Shown: positions 1 to 8,069 of the stretch, piece by piece | Numbering within the stretch: position 1 is the first letter of the stretch | How the letters are laid out: the number at the start of each line of letters is the position of its first letter | Source of the DNA: Mesorhizobium hawassense | GTDB taxonomy: Bacteria; Pseudomonadota; Alphaproteobacteria; Rhizobiales; Rhizobiaceae | DNA length: 64,000 bases | Assembly: GCF_003289945.1 (NCBI RefSeq) | Contig: NZ_QMBP01000009.1 | Location: 277,005-341,004 of the forward strand | Reading direction: 5' to 3' | Notes under the pieces: generated by a model | What the model was told of the DNA's origin: nothing | Database searches by the model: none | Seen by the model: only the letters and a program-made list of their open reading frames with translations | Program-made: the position numbers and the translations under genes

Positions 1-1
1 G

Positions 2-142
2 GAATGGCGCAAGGCCGACCCGATCCCTGTCGGCGACGACATCGAGGCCGAGGTCGAGAAGGCTTTTCAGGAACTCGACGCGAAATACGACCGCGAGCGG
101 CTGGTCGCTCTGGTCAAGGCTGGCGGGAAAGAAAATGTCTGA
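2..142 (+). CDS. 3' end of an unidentified gene upstream of the metV-like gene
   Basis: The last 46 codons of a gene that begins outside the window, read in the frame starting at base 2 and ending with TGA at 140-142. The tail is acidic/basic and helical (it ends KAGGKENV) with no recognisable motif. Its stop overlaps the start of the next gene by 8 bp, so it is almost certainly the preceding member of the same operon. In related alphaproteobacterial clusters a small 'virulence factor'-domain protein often sits here, but that identification rests on context only. Confidence 0.7.
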   Translation, partial: EWRKADPIPVGDDIEAEVEKAFQELDAKYDRERLVALVKAGGKENV

Positions 143-725
143 CAAGCAGCCGACTGTTACCCAGGCCACTTTGGTCAAGAAGGCGGCGCCGAAATCCGAT
201 TACAAGCCCGCCGACGTGTCGCCGCAGCGCCGCGTCCAGCGCACGTTTGCCGTGAGACTCTGGTCTATCCGGCACTCGCGACTGCTCGAATGGTTCTACA
301 GCAGGTTCGCCGACGCCTTCCTGCTCTTGCACCCACTGTGGAAAGGCATCGGCTACGGTCGCGTCGAAGCTCCGGTGAAATTCGTCGAGAAGCGCGTCAA
401 GGGCTTCATGTTCGACTGCCGCATGTGCGGCCAGTGCGTGCTCTCCTCCACCGGCATGTCGTGCCCGATGAACTGCCCCAAGCAGTTGCGCAACGGCCCG
501 TGCGGCGGCGTCCGCGCCAACGGCAATTGCGAGGTCGAGCCGGACATGCCCTGCGTCTGGGTCAAGGCCTGGGAAGGCTCGCGCAACATGGTGCATGGCG
601 ACAAAATCCTGACCGTGCAGAAGCCGGTCGATCAGTCGCTGCGCGAAACCTCGGCCTGGCTGCGGGTGACCGCGCAGTCCGCCGCGGCGCGCGAGACGGC
701 CCAGAACCCCGGAGCTTCGGCATGA
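135..725 (+). CDS. MetV-like, methylenetetrahydrofolate reductase C-terminal-domain protein
   Basis: 196 aa, ATG at 135. A basic N-terminal half is followed by a cysteine-rich module with eight Cys at about residues 95, 98, 101, 110, 114, 123, 132 and 140 (motif DCRMCGQC, then CPMNCP and GPCGG). This pattern is that of the MTHFR C-terminal domain family, known in acetogens as MetV, the partner subunit of MetF; the cysteines probably bind an Fe-S cluster or zinc. It overlaps the metF-like gene by ATGA (722-725), which supports a two-subunit reductase translated as a coupled pair. In this aerobic setting the complex likely oxidises methyl-THF produced by corrinoid-dependent demethylation. Function is by family; metal content is inferred. 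Confidence 0.85.
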   Translation: MSDKQPTVTQATLVKKAAPKSDYKPADVSPQRRVQRTFAVRLWSIRHSRLLEWFYSRFADAFLLLHPLWKGIGYGRVEAPVKFVEKRVKGFMFDCRMCGQCVLSSTGMSCPMNCPKQLRNGPCGGVRANGNCEVEPDMPCVWVKAWEGSRNMVHGDKILTVQKPVDQSLRETSAWLRVTAQSAAARETAQNPGASA

Positions 726-1813
726 CCGCTCGCCAGCGCGACGAGAACCCCGCCGGCATCCACCTGCCGCTCGATTCCCTGCCCGGCCATACTTCGCGAG
801 GCCGGCTGGAGCGCGTGCTGCGCCGCGGCGAGTTCGCGGTGACGACCGAGCTCAACCCGCCCGACAGCGCCGACCCGGAAGACGTCTACAACCGCGCCAA
901 AATCTTCGACGGCTGGGTCGACGCCATAAACGCGGTCGACGCCTCGGGCGCCAACTGCCACATGTCGTCGGTCGGCATCTGCGCCCTGCTCACCCGCATG
1001 GGCTATGCGCCAATCATGCAGATCGCCTGCCGCGACAAGAACCGCATCGCCATCCAGGGCGACGTGCTGGGCGGCGCCGCGATGGGCGTCGCCAACATGC
1101 TGTGCCTCACCGGCGACGGCGTGCAGGCCGGCGACCAGCCGGGCGCCAAGCCGGTATTCGACCTCGATTCCATGTCGCTGCTCGAAACCATCCGCATCAT
1201 GCGCGACAACGGCAAGTTCCTGTCCGGCCGCAAGCTGACGACGCCGCCGCAGGTTTTCCTCGGTTGCGCGGTCAATCCTTTCGCGCCGCCTTACGACTTC
1301 CGCCCGATCCATCTCGGCAAGAAGATCGCCGCCGGCGCGCAGTTCGCGCAGACGCAGTACTGTTTCGACGTGCCGATGTTCAGGACTTTCATGCAGAAGG
1401 CCCGCGATCTCGGCCACACCGAAAAGCTTTTCCTGCTCTGCGGCGTCGGTCCGCTCGCTTCCGCCAAGACGGCGAAATGGATCCGCTCCAACGTGCCGGG
1501 CATCCATATCCCCGATGCGGTGATCAAGCGGCTGGAAGGCGCGCAGGATCAGAAGAAGGAAGGCAAGCAGCTCTGCATCGACATCATCAACGAGGTGAAG
1601 GAAATCCCGGGCGTGGCGGGCATCCATGTGATGGCCTACCGCCAGGAGGAGTATGTCGCCGAGATCGTCGATGAATCAGGCGTGCTGAAAGGCCGCCAGC
1701 CCTGGCAACGTGAGATCCGCCGCGACGACCAGATCGTCGCCGAGCGGCTCGACCATATTCTGCACGACGAGATTACCGAAACCCAGGTGGACATGGTGAA
1801 GACCGCGCATTGA
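722..1813 (+). CDS. MetF-like 5,10-methylenetetrahydrofolate reductase
   Basis: 363 aa from the ATG at 722, which overlaps the stop of the MetV-like gene; this start is preferred over longer readings because of that joint. Sequence features fit the MetF TIM barrel: an early TELNPP strand, a CLTGDG loop near residue 130, GCAVNPF, and a QTQYCFD stretch that lines the flavin/folate site. It interconverts 5,10-methylene-THF and 5-methyl-THF using FAD. The neighbours (MetV-like partner, methyl-THF:corrinoid methyltransferase, corrinoid activator) suggest that it works in the oxidative direction to feed methyl groups from demethylation into the folate pool, rather than serving methionine synthesis. 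Direction is inference. Confidence 0.88.
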   Translation: MTARQRDENPAGIHLPLDSLPGHTSRGRLERVLRRGEFAVTTELNPPDSADPEDVYNRAKIFDGWVDAINAVDASGANCHMSSVGICALLTRMGYAPIMQIACRDKNRIAIQGDVLGGAAMGVANMLCLTGDGVQAGDQPGAKPVFDLDSMSLLETIRIMRDNGKFLSGRKLTTPPQVFLGCAVNPFAPPYDFRPIHLGKKIAAGAQFAQTQYCFDVPMFRTFMQKARDLGHTEKLFLLCGVGPLASAKTAKWIRSNVPGIHIPDAVIKRLEGAQDQKKEGKQLCIDIINEVKEIPGVAGIHVMAYRQEEYVAEIVDESGVLKGRQPWQREIRRDDQIVAERLDHILHDEITETQVDMVKTAH

Positions 1814-1854
1814 CAGCGCGGTCGGCACGATCTGCTTGAACGAAATCAGATAAC

Positions 1855-1876
1855 GATATAAAGAACTCTTTATATC
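1855..1876. promoter_or_regulatory. 22-bp perfect palindrome, candidate operator
   Basis: Two 10-bp arms, GATATAAAGA at 1855-1864 and TCTTTATATC at 1867-1876, are exact reverse complements separated by AC. The site is the only AT-rich patch in the gap between the MetF-like gene and the methyltransferase and ends 17 bp before its ATG. The dyad size fits an ArsR- or MarR-type dimer; an S-adenosylhomocysteine-responsive ArsR regulator of methionine genes (SahR type) is one candidate, which is inference. An internal promoter here would allow the methyltransferase and activator genes to be expressed separately. Confidence 0.6.
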
Positions 1877-1893
1877 CCCGACGGAGAGATCGC

Positions 1894-2868
1894 ATGACCC
1901 GCACCATCGTCGCCTCGGCGACCCGAGAAATCGTCATCGGCTTCGATCAGCCCTTCTGCGTGATCGGCGAACGCATCAACCCGACCGGCCGCAAGAAGCT
2001 CGCCGCCGAAATGGTGGCCGGCAATTTCGAGACCGTCATCAAGGACGCGCTGGAGCAGGCCGCCTGCGGCGCCACCATGCTCGACGTCAATGCCGGCGTC
2101 ACCTCGGTCAACCCGAATGAGACGGAGCCGGGCCTGCTGGTTCAGACGCTGGAGATCGTGCAGGGACTGGTCGACCTGCCGCTGTCGATCGACTCTTCCG
2201 TCACCGCCGCGATCGAGGCCGGTCTGAGGGTTGCCAAAGGCCGCCCGCTGGTCAACTCCGTAACCGGCGAGGAGGAGAAGCTCGAGGCCATCCTGCCGCT
2301 GGTCAAGAAATACAACGTCCCGGTCGTCGCCATCTCGAACGACGAGACCGGCATCTCGATGGACCCGGACGTCCGCTTCGCCGTCGCCAAGAAGATCGTC
2401 GAGCGTTGCGCCGACCATGGCATCCCGGCGCACGACGTCGTCGTCGACCCGCTGGTTATGCCGATCGGCGCGCTGGGCGATGCCGGCCGCCAGGTGTTCG
2501 CGCTGCTGCGTCGCCTGCGCGAAGAGCTCAAGGTCAACACCACCTGCGGCCTCTCCAACATCTCCTTCGGCCTGCCGCACCGCCACGGCATCAACGCCGC
2601 CTTCATCCCGATGGTGATCGGCGCCGGCATGACCTCGGCCATCATGAACCCGGTGCGTCCGCAGGAAATGGAAGCCGTGCGCGGCGCCAATGTGCTGAAC
2701 GGCACCGACGAGAACTGCACCAACTGGATCCGCACCTACAAGGATTACAAGCCGGCCGAAGGCGGCCATCCCGTTGCCGCTCCGGTCGCGGTGACCGCGC
2801 CTGGTGACGGCGCTGCCGCCGGCGGCCGCCGCCGCGGTGGTCGTGAAGCCCGCATGGCCAGGGGATAA
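1894..2868 (+). CDS. Methyltetrahydrofolate:corrinoid methyltransferase (pterin-binding, MtrH/AcsE/MtgA type)
   Basis: 324 aa with a good Shine-Dalgarno (GGAGAG) 8 nt before the ATG. The protein is a DHPS-like pterin-binding TIM barrel: GERINPTGRKK near residue 30, DVNAGVTS near 65, SIDSS near 95, NSVTGEE near 115 and the NISFGLPHR stretch near 220. Members move a methyl group between a corrinoid protein and tetrahydrofolate; this lone-domain form is typical of methylotrophic demethylation systems in which a substrate-specific MttB-family enzyme first methylates the corrinoid. Neither that enzyme nor the corrinoid protein is in the window, so they probably lie just to the left. The C-terminus ends in an unusual Gly/Arg-rich tail of about 15 residues. 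Confidence 0.88.
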   Translation: MTRTIVASATREIVIGFDQPFCVIGERINPTGRKKLAAEMVAGNFETVIKDALEQAACGATMLDVNAGVTSVNPNETEPGLLVQTLEIVQGLVDLPLSIDSSVTAAIEAGLRVAKGRPLVNSVTGEEEKLEAILPLVKKYNVPVVAISNDETGISMDPDVRFAVAKKIVERCADHGIPAHDVVVDPLVMPIGALGDAGRQVFALLRRLREELKVNTTCGLSNISFGLPHRHGINAAFIPMVIGAGMTSAIMNPVRPQEMEAVRGANVLNGTDENCTNWIRTYKDYKPAEGGHPVAAPVAVTAPGDGAAAGGRRRGGREARMARG

Positions 2869-2947
2869 GCGCGCAATCGTGAGCCGCATCGCAAACAGCG
2901 CGGGTCCGATCGCATCGTGGATGCGGTCGGACAGCTCTGCTTTGCGT

Positions 2948-3190
2948 TCAGGCCGCGCCCAGTATGGCGTCGAACAGCGCCATGCCCGCCCACGATCCGA
3001 AGATGCCGGTCACGCCACCGATGATGAAATCATCGTCATACGCGGGCCAGTAGGCGTGCAGCACCAGCGCGCCGACGATCGCGCCGAGAATCCCGGTGGC
3101 AAGGTATTGCGGATTGCGCAGCCACGAGCCCTTGATCACGCGCACCATGGTGAACGCGGTGAGGACGGCGGAGAGCAGCAGATCCGACAT
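2948..3190 (-). CDS. Small hypothetical membrane protein
   Basis: 80 aa on the opposite strand to the surrounding operon. The ATG at 3190 is preferred over one 22 codons earlier because AGGGG lies 7 nt upstream of it. Three hydrophobic segments are visible (about residues 3-17, 27-46 and 52-75). No family was recognised. The longer reading (to 3256) would still stop short of the reactivase start at 3280. It may be a genuine lone gene filling the gap, or part of a long antisense transcript; coding status is moderately supported by its composition and ribosome-binding site. Confidence 0.5.
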   Translation of the reverse strand: MSDLLLSAVLTAFTMVRVIKGSWLRNPQYLATGILGAIVGALVLHAYWPAYDDDFIIGGVTGIFGSWAGMALFDAILGAA

Positions 3191-3279
3191 GGTTGGCCCC
3201 TGGACCAGCAGACTCTCCACCCAACTGTAAAACGATCCGTTAAACGGCATCGGCAATTGCCATCGAGACGCGTGCCAGC

Positions 3280-5349
3280 ATGAATCCTCCGCCCAACATC
3301 ACCGATCCGCTCGTGCTGTTCATGCCGTCCGGCAAGCGCGGGCGCTTTCCGGTCGGAACGCCGGTGCTCGATGCCGCGCGCCAGCTCGGCGTCTATGTCG
3401 AAAGCGTTTGCGGCGGCCGCGCCACCTGCGGCCGCTGCCAGATCGAGGTGCAGGAAGGCAATTTCGCCAAGCACAAGATCGTCTCCTCCAACGACCACAT
3501 CTCGCCCAAGGGCGCCAAGGAGGAGCGCTATGAACGCGTGCGCGGCCTGCCTGAGCGCCGTCGCCTCTCCTGTTCGGCCCAGATCCTCGGCGATCTCGTC
3601 ATCGACGTGCCGCAGGACACGGTCATCAACGCCCAGACCATCCGCAAGGACGCCGACACCAGGGTGATCGCCCGCGATACGGCGATCCGCATGTGCTATG
3701 TCGAGATCGAAGAGCCCGACATGCACAAGCCGCTCGGCGATCTCGACCGGCTCAAGATCGCCCTGATGAAGGATTGGGGCCTCAAGAATCTCGAATTCGA
3801 CTTCTACCTGATGCCGCAGGTGCAGGGCATCCTGCGCAAGGGCAACTGGGCAGCCACGGCCGCTATCCACAAGGATGCCGACAGCGATATCGCGCGCGTC
3901 ATCGCGCTGTGGCCCGGCCTGAAGAACGAGGCCTACGGCCTTGCCTGCGACATCGGCTCGACCACCATCGCCATGCATCTGGTGTCGCTGCTGTCGGGCC
4001 GCGTCGCGGCATCCTCAGGCACGTCAAATCCGCAGATCCGCTTCGGCGAGGATCTGATGAGCCGTGTCTCCTATGTGATGATGAACCCGGACGGCCGCGA
4101 AGGCATGACCGTTGCCGTGCGCGAGGCCATATCCGGCCTCGTCGACAAGGTCTGCGTGGAAGGCAACGTCCAGCGCAACGACATCCTGGATTCCGTCTTT
4201 GTCGGCAATCCGATCATGCATCATTTGTTCCTCGGCATCGATCCGACCGAGCTCGGCGGCGCGCCCTTCGCCCTCGCCGTGTCCGGCGCCGTGCGTATCA
4301 AGGCCTCCGACATCGGCCTGAAGCTCAACCAGGGCGCCCGCCTGTATATGCTGCCCTGCATCGCCGGCCATGTCGGCGCCGATGCCGCTGCCGTCACCCT
4401 GTCGGAAGGCCCGCATCGCCAGGACGAGATGATGCTGATCGTCGACGTCGGCACCAATGCCGAGATCGTGCTCGGTAACTCGATGCGTGTGGTCGCGGCC
4501 TCCTCCCCCACCGGCCCGGCCTTCGAAGGCGCTGAAATCTCCGGCGGCCAACGCGCCGCGCCAGGCGCCATCGAGCGCGTGCGCATCGACCCGAATACTC
4601 TGGAGCCGAAATACCGCGTCATCGGTTCGGAGCTGTGGTCAGACCAGCCGGGCTTCATCGAGAGCGTGCAGGCGACCGGCGTCACCGGTATCTGCGGCTC
4701 CGGCATCATCGAGGTGGTGGCGGAGATGTATCTCGCCGGCATCATTTCCGAAGACGGCGTCGTCGACGGATCGCTCGGCATGCGCTCGCCGCGCATCGTG
4801 CCCAACGGCCGCACCTTCTCCTACGTGCTGAAGGAAGGCGAGCCGAAGATCACCATCACCCAGAACGACGTGCGCGCCATCCAGCTCGCCAAGGCGGCTC
4901 TCTATGCCGGCACCAAGCTGTTGATGGAAAAGCAGCACACCGACCATGTCGACCGCATCCATTTCGCCGGCGCGTTCGGCTCCTTCATCGATCCGAAATA
5001 TGCCATGGTGCTCGGCCTGATCCCCGACTGCGACCTCGACAAGGTCTCGGCCGTGGGCAACGCCGCCGGCGCCGGCGCCCGTATGGCGCTGCTCAATCGC
5101 GGCTACCGGCGTGAGATCGAGGAGACCGTGAGCAGGATCGAGAAGATCGAGACGGCGCTAGAACCGAAATTCCAGGAGCATTTCGTCTACGCCATGGCGC
5201 TGCCGAACAAGGTCGACCCCTTCCCGAAGCTGGCGGCTGCGGTGAAGCTGCCGCCGCGCAAGGCAATGAGCGAGGACGGCACTGCCGGCGACGCGACCCC
5301 GCGCCGGCGCTCGCGCGAGGAACGCGCGGCAAGGCGCGGCCGCGACTAA
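3280..5349 (+). CDS. Corrinoid-activating ATPase (RACO, DUF4445/ASKHA family)
   Basis: 689 aa. Residues about 10-105 form a plant-type [2Fe-2S] ferredoxin domain with Cys44, Cys50, Cys53 and Cys98 (CGGRATCGRC). The remainder is the ASKHA ATPase-like body of the reductive activator of corrinoid enzymes, with CDIGSTTIA near residue 225, VDVGTNAEI near 387, GICGSGIIE near 470 and FAGAFGSF near 562. Such proteins use ATP and a low-potential electron to return an accidentally oxidised Co(II) corrinoid to active Co(I). Its presence downstream of the methyltransferase argues that a corrinoid protein is part of this system. The C-terminus is a short Arg-rich extension. Confidence 0.9.
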   Translation: MNPPPNITDPLVLFMPSGKRGRFPVGTPVLDAARQLGVYVESVCGGRATCGRCQIEVQEGNFAKHKIVSSNDHISPKGAKEERYERVRGLPERRRLSCSAQILGDLVIDVPQDTVINAQTIRKDADTRVIARDTAIRMCYVEIEEPDMHKPLGDLDRLKIALMKDWGLKNLEFDFYLMPQVQGILRKGNWAATAAIHKDADSDIARVIALWPGLKNEAYGLACDIGSTTIAMHLVSLLSGRVAASSGTSNPQIRFGEDLMSRVSYVMMNPDGREGMTVAVREAISGLVDKVCVEGNVQRNDILDSVFVGNPIMHHLFLGIDPTELGGAPFALAVSGAVRIKASDIGLKLNQGARLYMLPCIAGHVGADAAAVTLSEGPHRQDEMMLIVDVGTNAEIVLGNSMRVVAASSPTGPAFEGAEISGGQRAAPGAIERVRIDPNTLEPKYRVIGSELWSDQPGFIESVQATGVTGICGSGIIEVVAEMYLAGIISEDGVVDGSLGMRSPRIVPNGRTFSYVLKEGEPKITITQNDVRAIQLAKAALYAGTKLLMEKQHTDHVDRIHFAGAFGSFIDPKYAMVLGLIPDCDLDKVSAVGNAAGAGARMALLNRGYRREIEETVSRIEKIETALEPKFQEHFVYAMALPNKVDPFPKLAAAVKLPPRKAMSEDGTAGDATPRRRSREERAARRGRD

Positions 5350-5372
5350 GGCAGGTCAAACGAACAGCGAGC

Positions 5373-6395
5373 TCATTCCGCGGCCCCTGCGGCTGCGGCG
5401 CTTCTTGTTTTCACAACGCCCTTGGGGCGTTGCGGGTGCAGCAGCGCGACCAGCGGCTTTTCGACGACCAGATAAAGCACCGCCGAGAACGCAATCGTGC
5501 CGACCAGGATCGTCGCCGGCTGGAAGACCACCGGGAGTCCGATCCGCAAGACGACACCCGTCGTCAGGACGCCGACCACGACATGCCATAGATAGATCGA
5601 ATAGGACGCATCGCCGAGAAAGCTGGGCAAGGCAGCTGGCCTGAATGGCCGAGCCTGCTCGGCAAAGACCGCGCTCGCCACGATCAGTGTGGCCGGAAGC
5701 CCCCAGCACAGGACTCGAGGCATGTCGGCTTCGACCAGCGGGCTGGCCGCAAGCATAAGAAATCCCGCGCCGGCCATCGCAAGCGCCGCTCCGAACGGAA
5801 GCCTGGCGCCCTGGAGCCACCAACGACCGACGACGACGCCGGCCGCGAACTCGAGCACGACAGGATCCGTAAAGGCACGCGCACGCCCCGGGGGGAACGC
5901 GAAATGCAGCACGACGATGGCCACCAGGGCGCCCACCAGAACGCCGAACCGCCAGCGCTCGCCAAGGAACAGGACCAGGCTGAAGACGACATAGAACATC
6001 ATTTCATAGCAGAGCGTCCAACCCTGTATGACGACGGGATGCAGCGCGTCGTCCTGCAGAACCGGCACGAAGAACAGCGAGCCGGCGAAATTCGCGGCAC
6101 TGAGGAAATGGCCGTAGAAGAACTGCGGCTTGATGAGGACGCCCGCCGCGGTCAGCAGCGTGACGATCCAGTACAAAGGCACGATGCGGGTGATGCGGCG
6201 GCTCATGAAACGCCAGGGATCGGCCGGCCGGCCCGCCGTCGTCACCCACATGATGAAGCCGCTGATGACGAAAAAGATGTCGACGCCGGCTGCTCCGACG
6301 TCGAACGGTCCGCCGAACTGCTCGCTGACGTGAAAGAAAACCACCGCGCATGCGGCGAGCGCCCGCAGATATTGAATACTGTGGATGCTGGTCAC
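5373..6395 (-). CDS. Acyltransferase 3 family membrane protein (OafA/YrhL type)
   Basis: 340 aa if started at GTG 6395; a TTG five codons earlier (6410) is the alternative. About ten membrane segments. The N-terminus carries the family motif IQYLRALAA...VVFFHVSEQFGG, with the Arg and His spaced as in AT3 enzymes, and then FFVISGFIMW. These proteins move acyl (usually acetyl) groups from the cytoplasm onto cell-surface glycans such as LPS, exopolysaccharide or Nod factor. It is a single gene facing away from the small-protein region, so the acceptor cannot be predicted. Confidence 0.85.
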   Translation of the reverse strand: MTSIHSIQYLRALAACAVVFFHVSEQFGGPFDVGAAGVDIFFVISGFIMWVTTAGRPADPWRFMSRRITRIVPLYWIVTLLTAAGVLIKPQFFYGHFLSAANFAGSLFFVPVLQDDALHPVVIQGWTLCYEMMFYVVFSLVLFLGERWRFGVLVGALVAIVVLHFAFPPGRARAFTDPVVLEFAAGVVVGRWWLQGARLPFGAALAMAGAGFLMLAASPLVEADMPRVLCWGLPATLIVASAVFAEQARPFRPAALPSFLGDASYSIYLWHVVVGVLTTGVVLRIGLPVVFQPATILVGTIAFSAVLYLVVEKPLVALLHPQRPKGVVKTRSAAAAGAAE

Positions 6396-6420
6396 GATGC
6401 TCGGGTCCAAACCGAGCTAC

Positions 6421-6467
6421 GCTGCATTGCATGCAGTCGATATCGCATTGCACAATAACAATGCAGC
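6421..6467. promoter_or_regulatory. Palindromic GCATTGCA-rich block
   Basis: Between the leftward acyltransferase and the rightward small gene, GCTGCAT at 6421-6427 and ATGCAGC at 6461-6467 are exact inverted repeats. GCATTGCA occurs twice between them, together with the self-complementary TGCATGCA-like core. The arrangement looks like clustered binding sites serving two divergent promoters. No regulator can be named. Confidence 0.35.
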
Positions 6468-6686
6468 TGTCCGTTGCTGTCAACCCCGCTCGAGGCAACT
6501 ATCTGGATAGAGCCGGAATGCCCAATGGTCGAATTCGTTTGTATGCAAATGTTTCCGGAATCGCGCGATCCGGAAACCGAAACACTGTTTTCGTGAAATC
6601 GATCCGATACATGCGTGACGCATTTAACGGACATCGCATGGCGGCCGGGATAGCTCGGCCGCCGCTGCTCTCAAAGGGAGATGAAA

Positions 6687-6872
6687 ATGTCGATGTTCGA
6701 TAATCTCAGCCGCTTCGGTGTGACCATCAGGCATGCGCATGCCAATAACAAGGCGATCCGTCAGTTGAACAGCCTGCCGGCGCATGTCCAGAAGGACATC
6801 GGTTGGCCGGCCTCGCCGCCGAGCGACCCGCAGGCAGCCCTTCACAAGCTGCTTCTGGGCATGCCGCGCTGA
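6687..6872 (+). CDS. Small DUF1127-like protein (paralogue 1)
   Basis: 61 aa. The ATG at 6687 is chosen because GGGAG lies 6 nt upstream and because this start aligns gap-free over 41 residues with the second copy at 9190, up to the shared QKDIGWP motif. Predicted to be a short basic amphipathic helix followed by the motif, as in the DUF1127/YjiS group of alphaproteobacterial small proteins; some members influence RNA turnover and stress responses, but nothing here proves that role. A 36-codon frame begins within its stop codon. Confidence 0.75.
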   Translation: MSMFDNLSRFGVTIRHAHANNKAIRQLNSLPAHVQKDIGWPASPPSDPQAALHKLLLGMPR

Positions 6873-6982
6873 TGACCTTCGCCGACAAATGCAAGTTGCT
6901 CGGCAAGCGCCGGAGCCAGAACGCGGCCTCGGCAACCGCCGACAACAAATTGCGCTCAGCGCTGCTGCCGAAGCGGCGCTGA
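6872..6982 (+). CDS. Possible translationally coupled 36-aa basic peptide
   Basis: An ATG at 6872 overlaps the stop of the DUF1127-like gene as TGATG and opens 36 codons ending at TGA 6980-6982, exactly where a hairpin begins. The peptide is very basic, rich in Lys/Arg with a KRR-type ending. There is no Shine-Dalgarno of its own, so translation would depend on coupling. No homologue is recognised; it may be chance. Confidence 0.3.
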   Translation: MTFADKCKLLGKRRSQNAASATADNKLRSALLPKRR

Positions 6983-7017
6983 CGCTGGCCCCATCGGATC
7001 ACGCCGATGTGCCAGCG
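6983..7017 (+). terminator. Hairpin after the small-gene pair
   Basis: CGCTGGC (6983-6989) pairs with GCCAGCG (7011-7017), with an inner ATCGG/CCGAT stem. The following sequence is AAAATCTTGAAATTTTT, only partly T-rich, so it is a plausible but imperfect terminator or a 3'-end stabilising hairpin. Confidence 0.45.
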
Positions 7018-7105
7018 GCAAAATCTTGAAATTTTTAACTGACATACAATCTTCGGATAGCAGGGGATTTCTCTTAGTCGGCTCCGCCGAGATCCGTGTA
7101 TCCGT

Positions 7106-8068
7106 ATGCCCAGTTTGAAAAGCCATCTCGTTTCATTCGTTCTGCGGCACAGCCGCAAGAAGGCCTTTTCCAGTCCCGAAAACCTGCAGCGCTGGATCGC
7201 TTACGCCCGCAAGACCGAGGACCATCATCCGCCTGCCTTGCTCAAGGCGCGGTTGGCCATCACCGAGACGGAAATCGACGGCTTTCCCGTCTATGAGATC
7301 GCCCCGAAAGCGGGCGAGCGCCGGCGCATCCTCTACATGCATGGCGGCGCCTATGTCTTTCAGATCACGTCCTACCATTGGGGGCTGATCGCCGAGATGG
7401 CCGAACGCCTCGGCTTCGGCGTCACAGTGCCGGTCTATCCGATCGCGCCGGAGCACGATTTCCATGACATGTTCGGCATGGTGGGCGACGTCTACCGGCG
7501 CATGCTCGAGGACACCGACGCCGAGGACATCGTCTTCATGGGCGATTCCGCCGGCGGAAATATGGCCGTCGTGCTAACCATGATAGCCGCCGAGGAGGGC
7601 CTGCCCTCGCCGTCGCGTCATGTGCTGATCTCGCCCGGCCTCGACATGTCGCTGTCCAATCCGGAAGTGTTCGAGGCGGAGCGCAACGATCCCTGGCTCG
7701 GCATTCCGGGCGGACTGGAAGCGATCCGGCTCTACAGCGCCGGCTTCGAGCGCTCCGACTGGCACATCAGCCCGCTCTACGGCGATCTCTCGGTGCTGCC
7801 GAAGACATTGCTGCTGACCGGCTCGCGCGATCTGCTCAGCCCCGACAGCCTGATCTTCGCCGAAAGGGCGCGCGCCGCCGGCGTCGAGGTCGACGTGGTC
7901 TACGAGGAAGGCATGTTTCATGTCTGGCCGCTGATCGAAATGCCGGAAGCGCGCCGCGCGCGCGACAGCATCGTCGGCTTCCTGAGCGTTCCGGCACCAC
8001 GTGGCGCCCGCGCGCGGCCCAGGCGAAGGGCTGCCTTCGCAGCCCGCCCCGCGCCGGTGGCCGAATAG
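7106..8068 (+). CDS. Alpha/beta-hydrolase, hormone-sensitive-lipase-type esterase
   Basis: 320 aa. The oxyanion motif HGG is at residues 79-81, the nucleophile elbow GDSAGG places Ser148, an acidic residue follows in SRDLLSPD near 250 and the catalytic His is in the FHVWPL motif near 275. This is the HSL (family IV) carboxylesterase layout. The substrate is unknown. The last 30 residues are rich in Ala, Arg and Pro and look like a disordered tail. No clear Shine-Dalgarno precedes the ATG. It converges with the LysR gene, leaving one base between them. Confidence 0.88.
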   Translation: MPSLKSHLVSFVLRHSRKKAFSSPENLQRWIAYARKTEDHHPPALLKARLAITETEIDGFPVYEIAPKAGERRRILYMHGGAYVFQITSYHWGLIAEMAERLGFGVTVPVYPIAPEHDFHDMFGMVGDVYRRMLEDTDAEDIVFMGDSAGGNMAVVLTMIAAEEGLPSPSRHVLISPGLDMSLSNPEVFEAERNDPWLGIPGGLEAIRLYSAGFERSDWHISPLYGDLSVLPKTLLLTGSRDLLSPDSLIFAERARAAGVEVDVVYEEGMFHVWPLIEMPEARRARDSIVGFLSVPAPRGARARPRRRAAFAARPAPVAE

Positions 8069-8069
8069 C

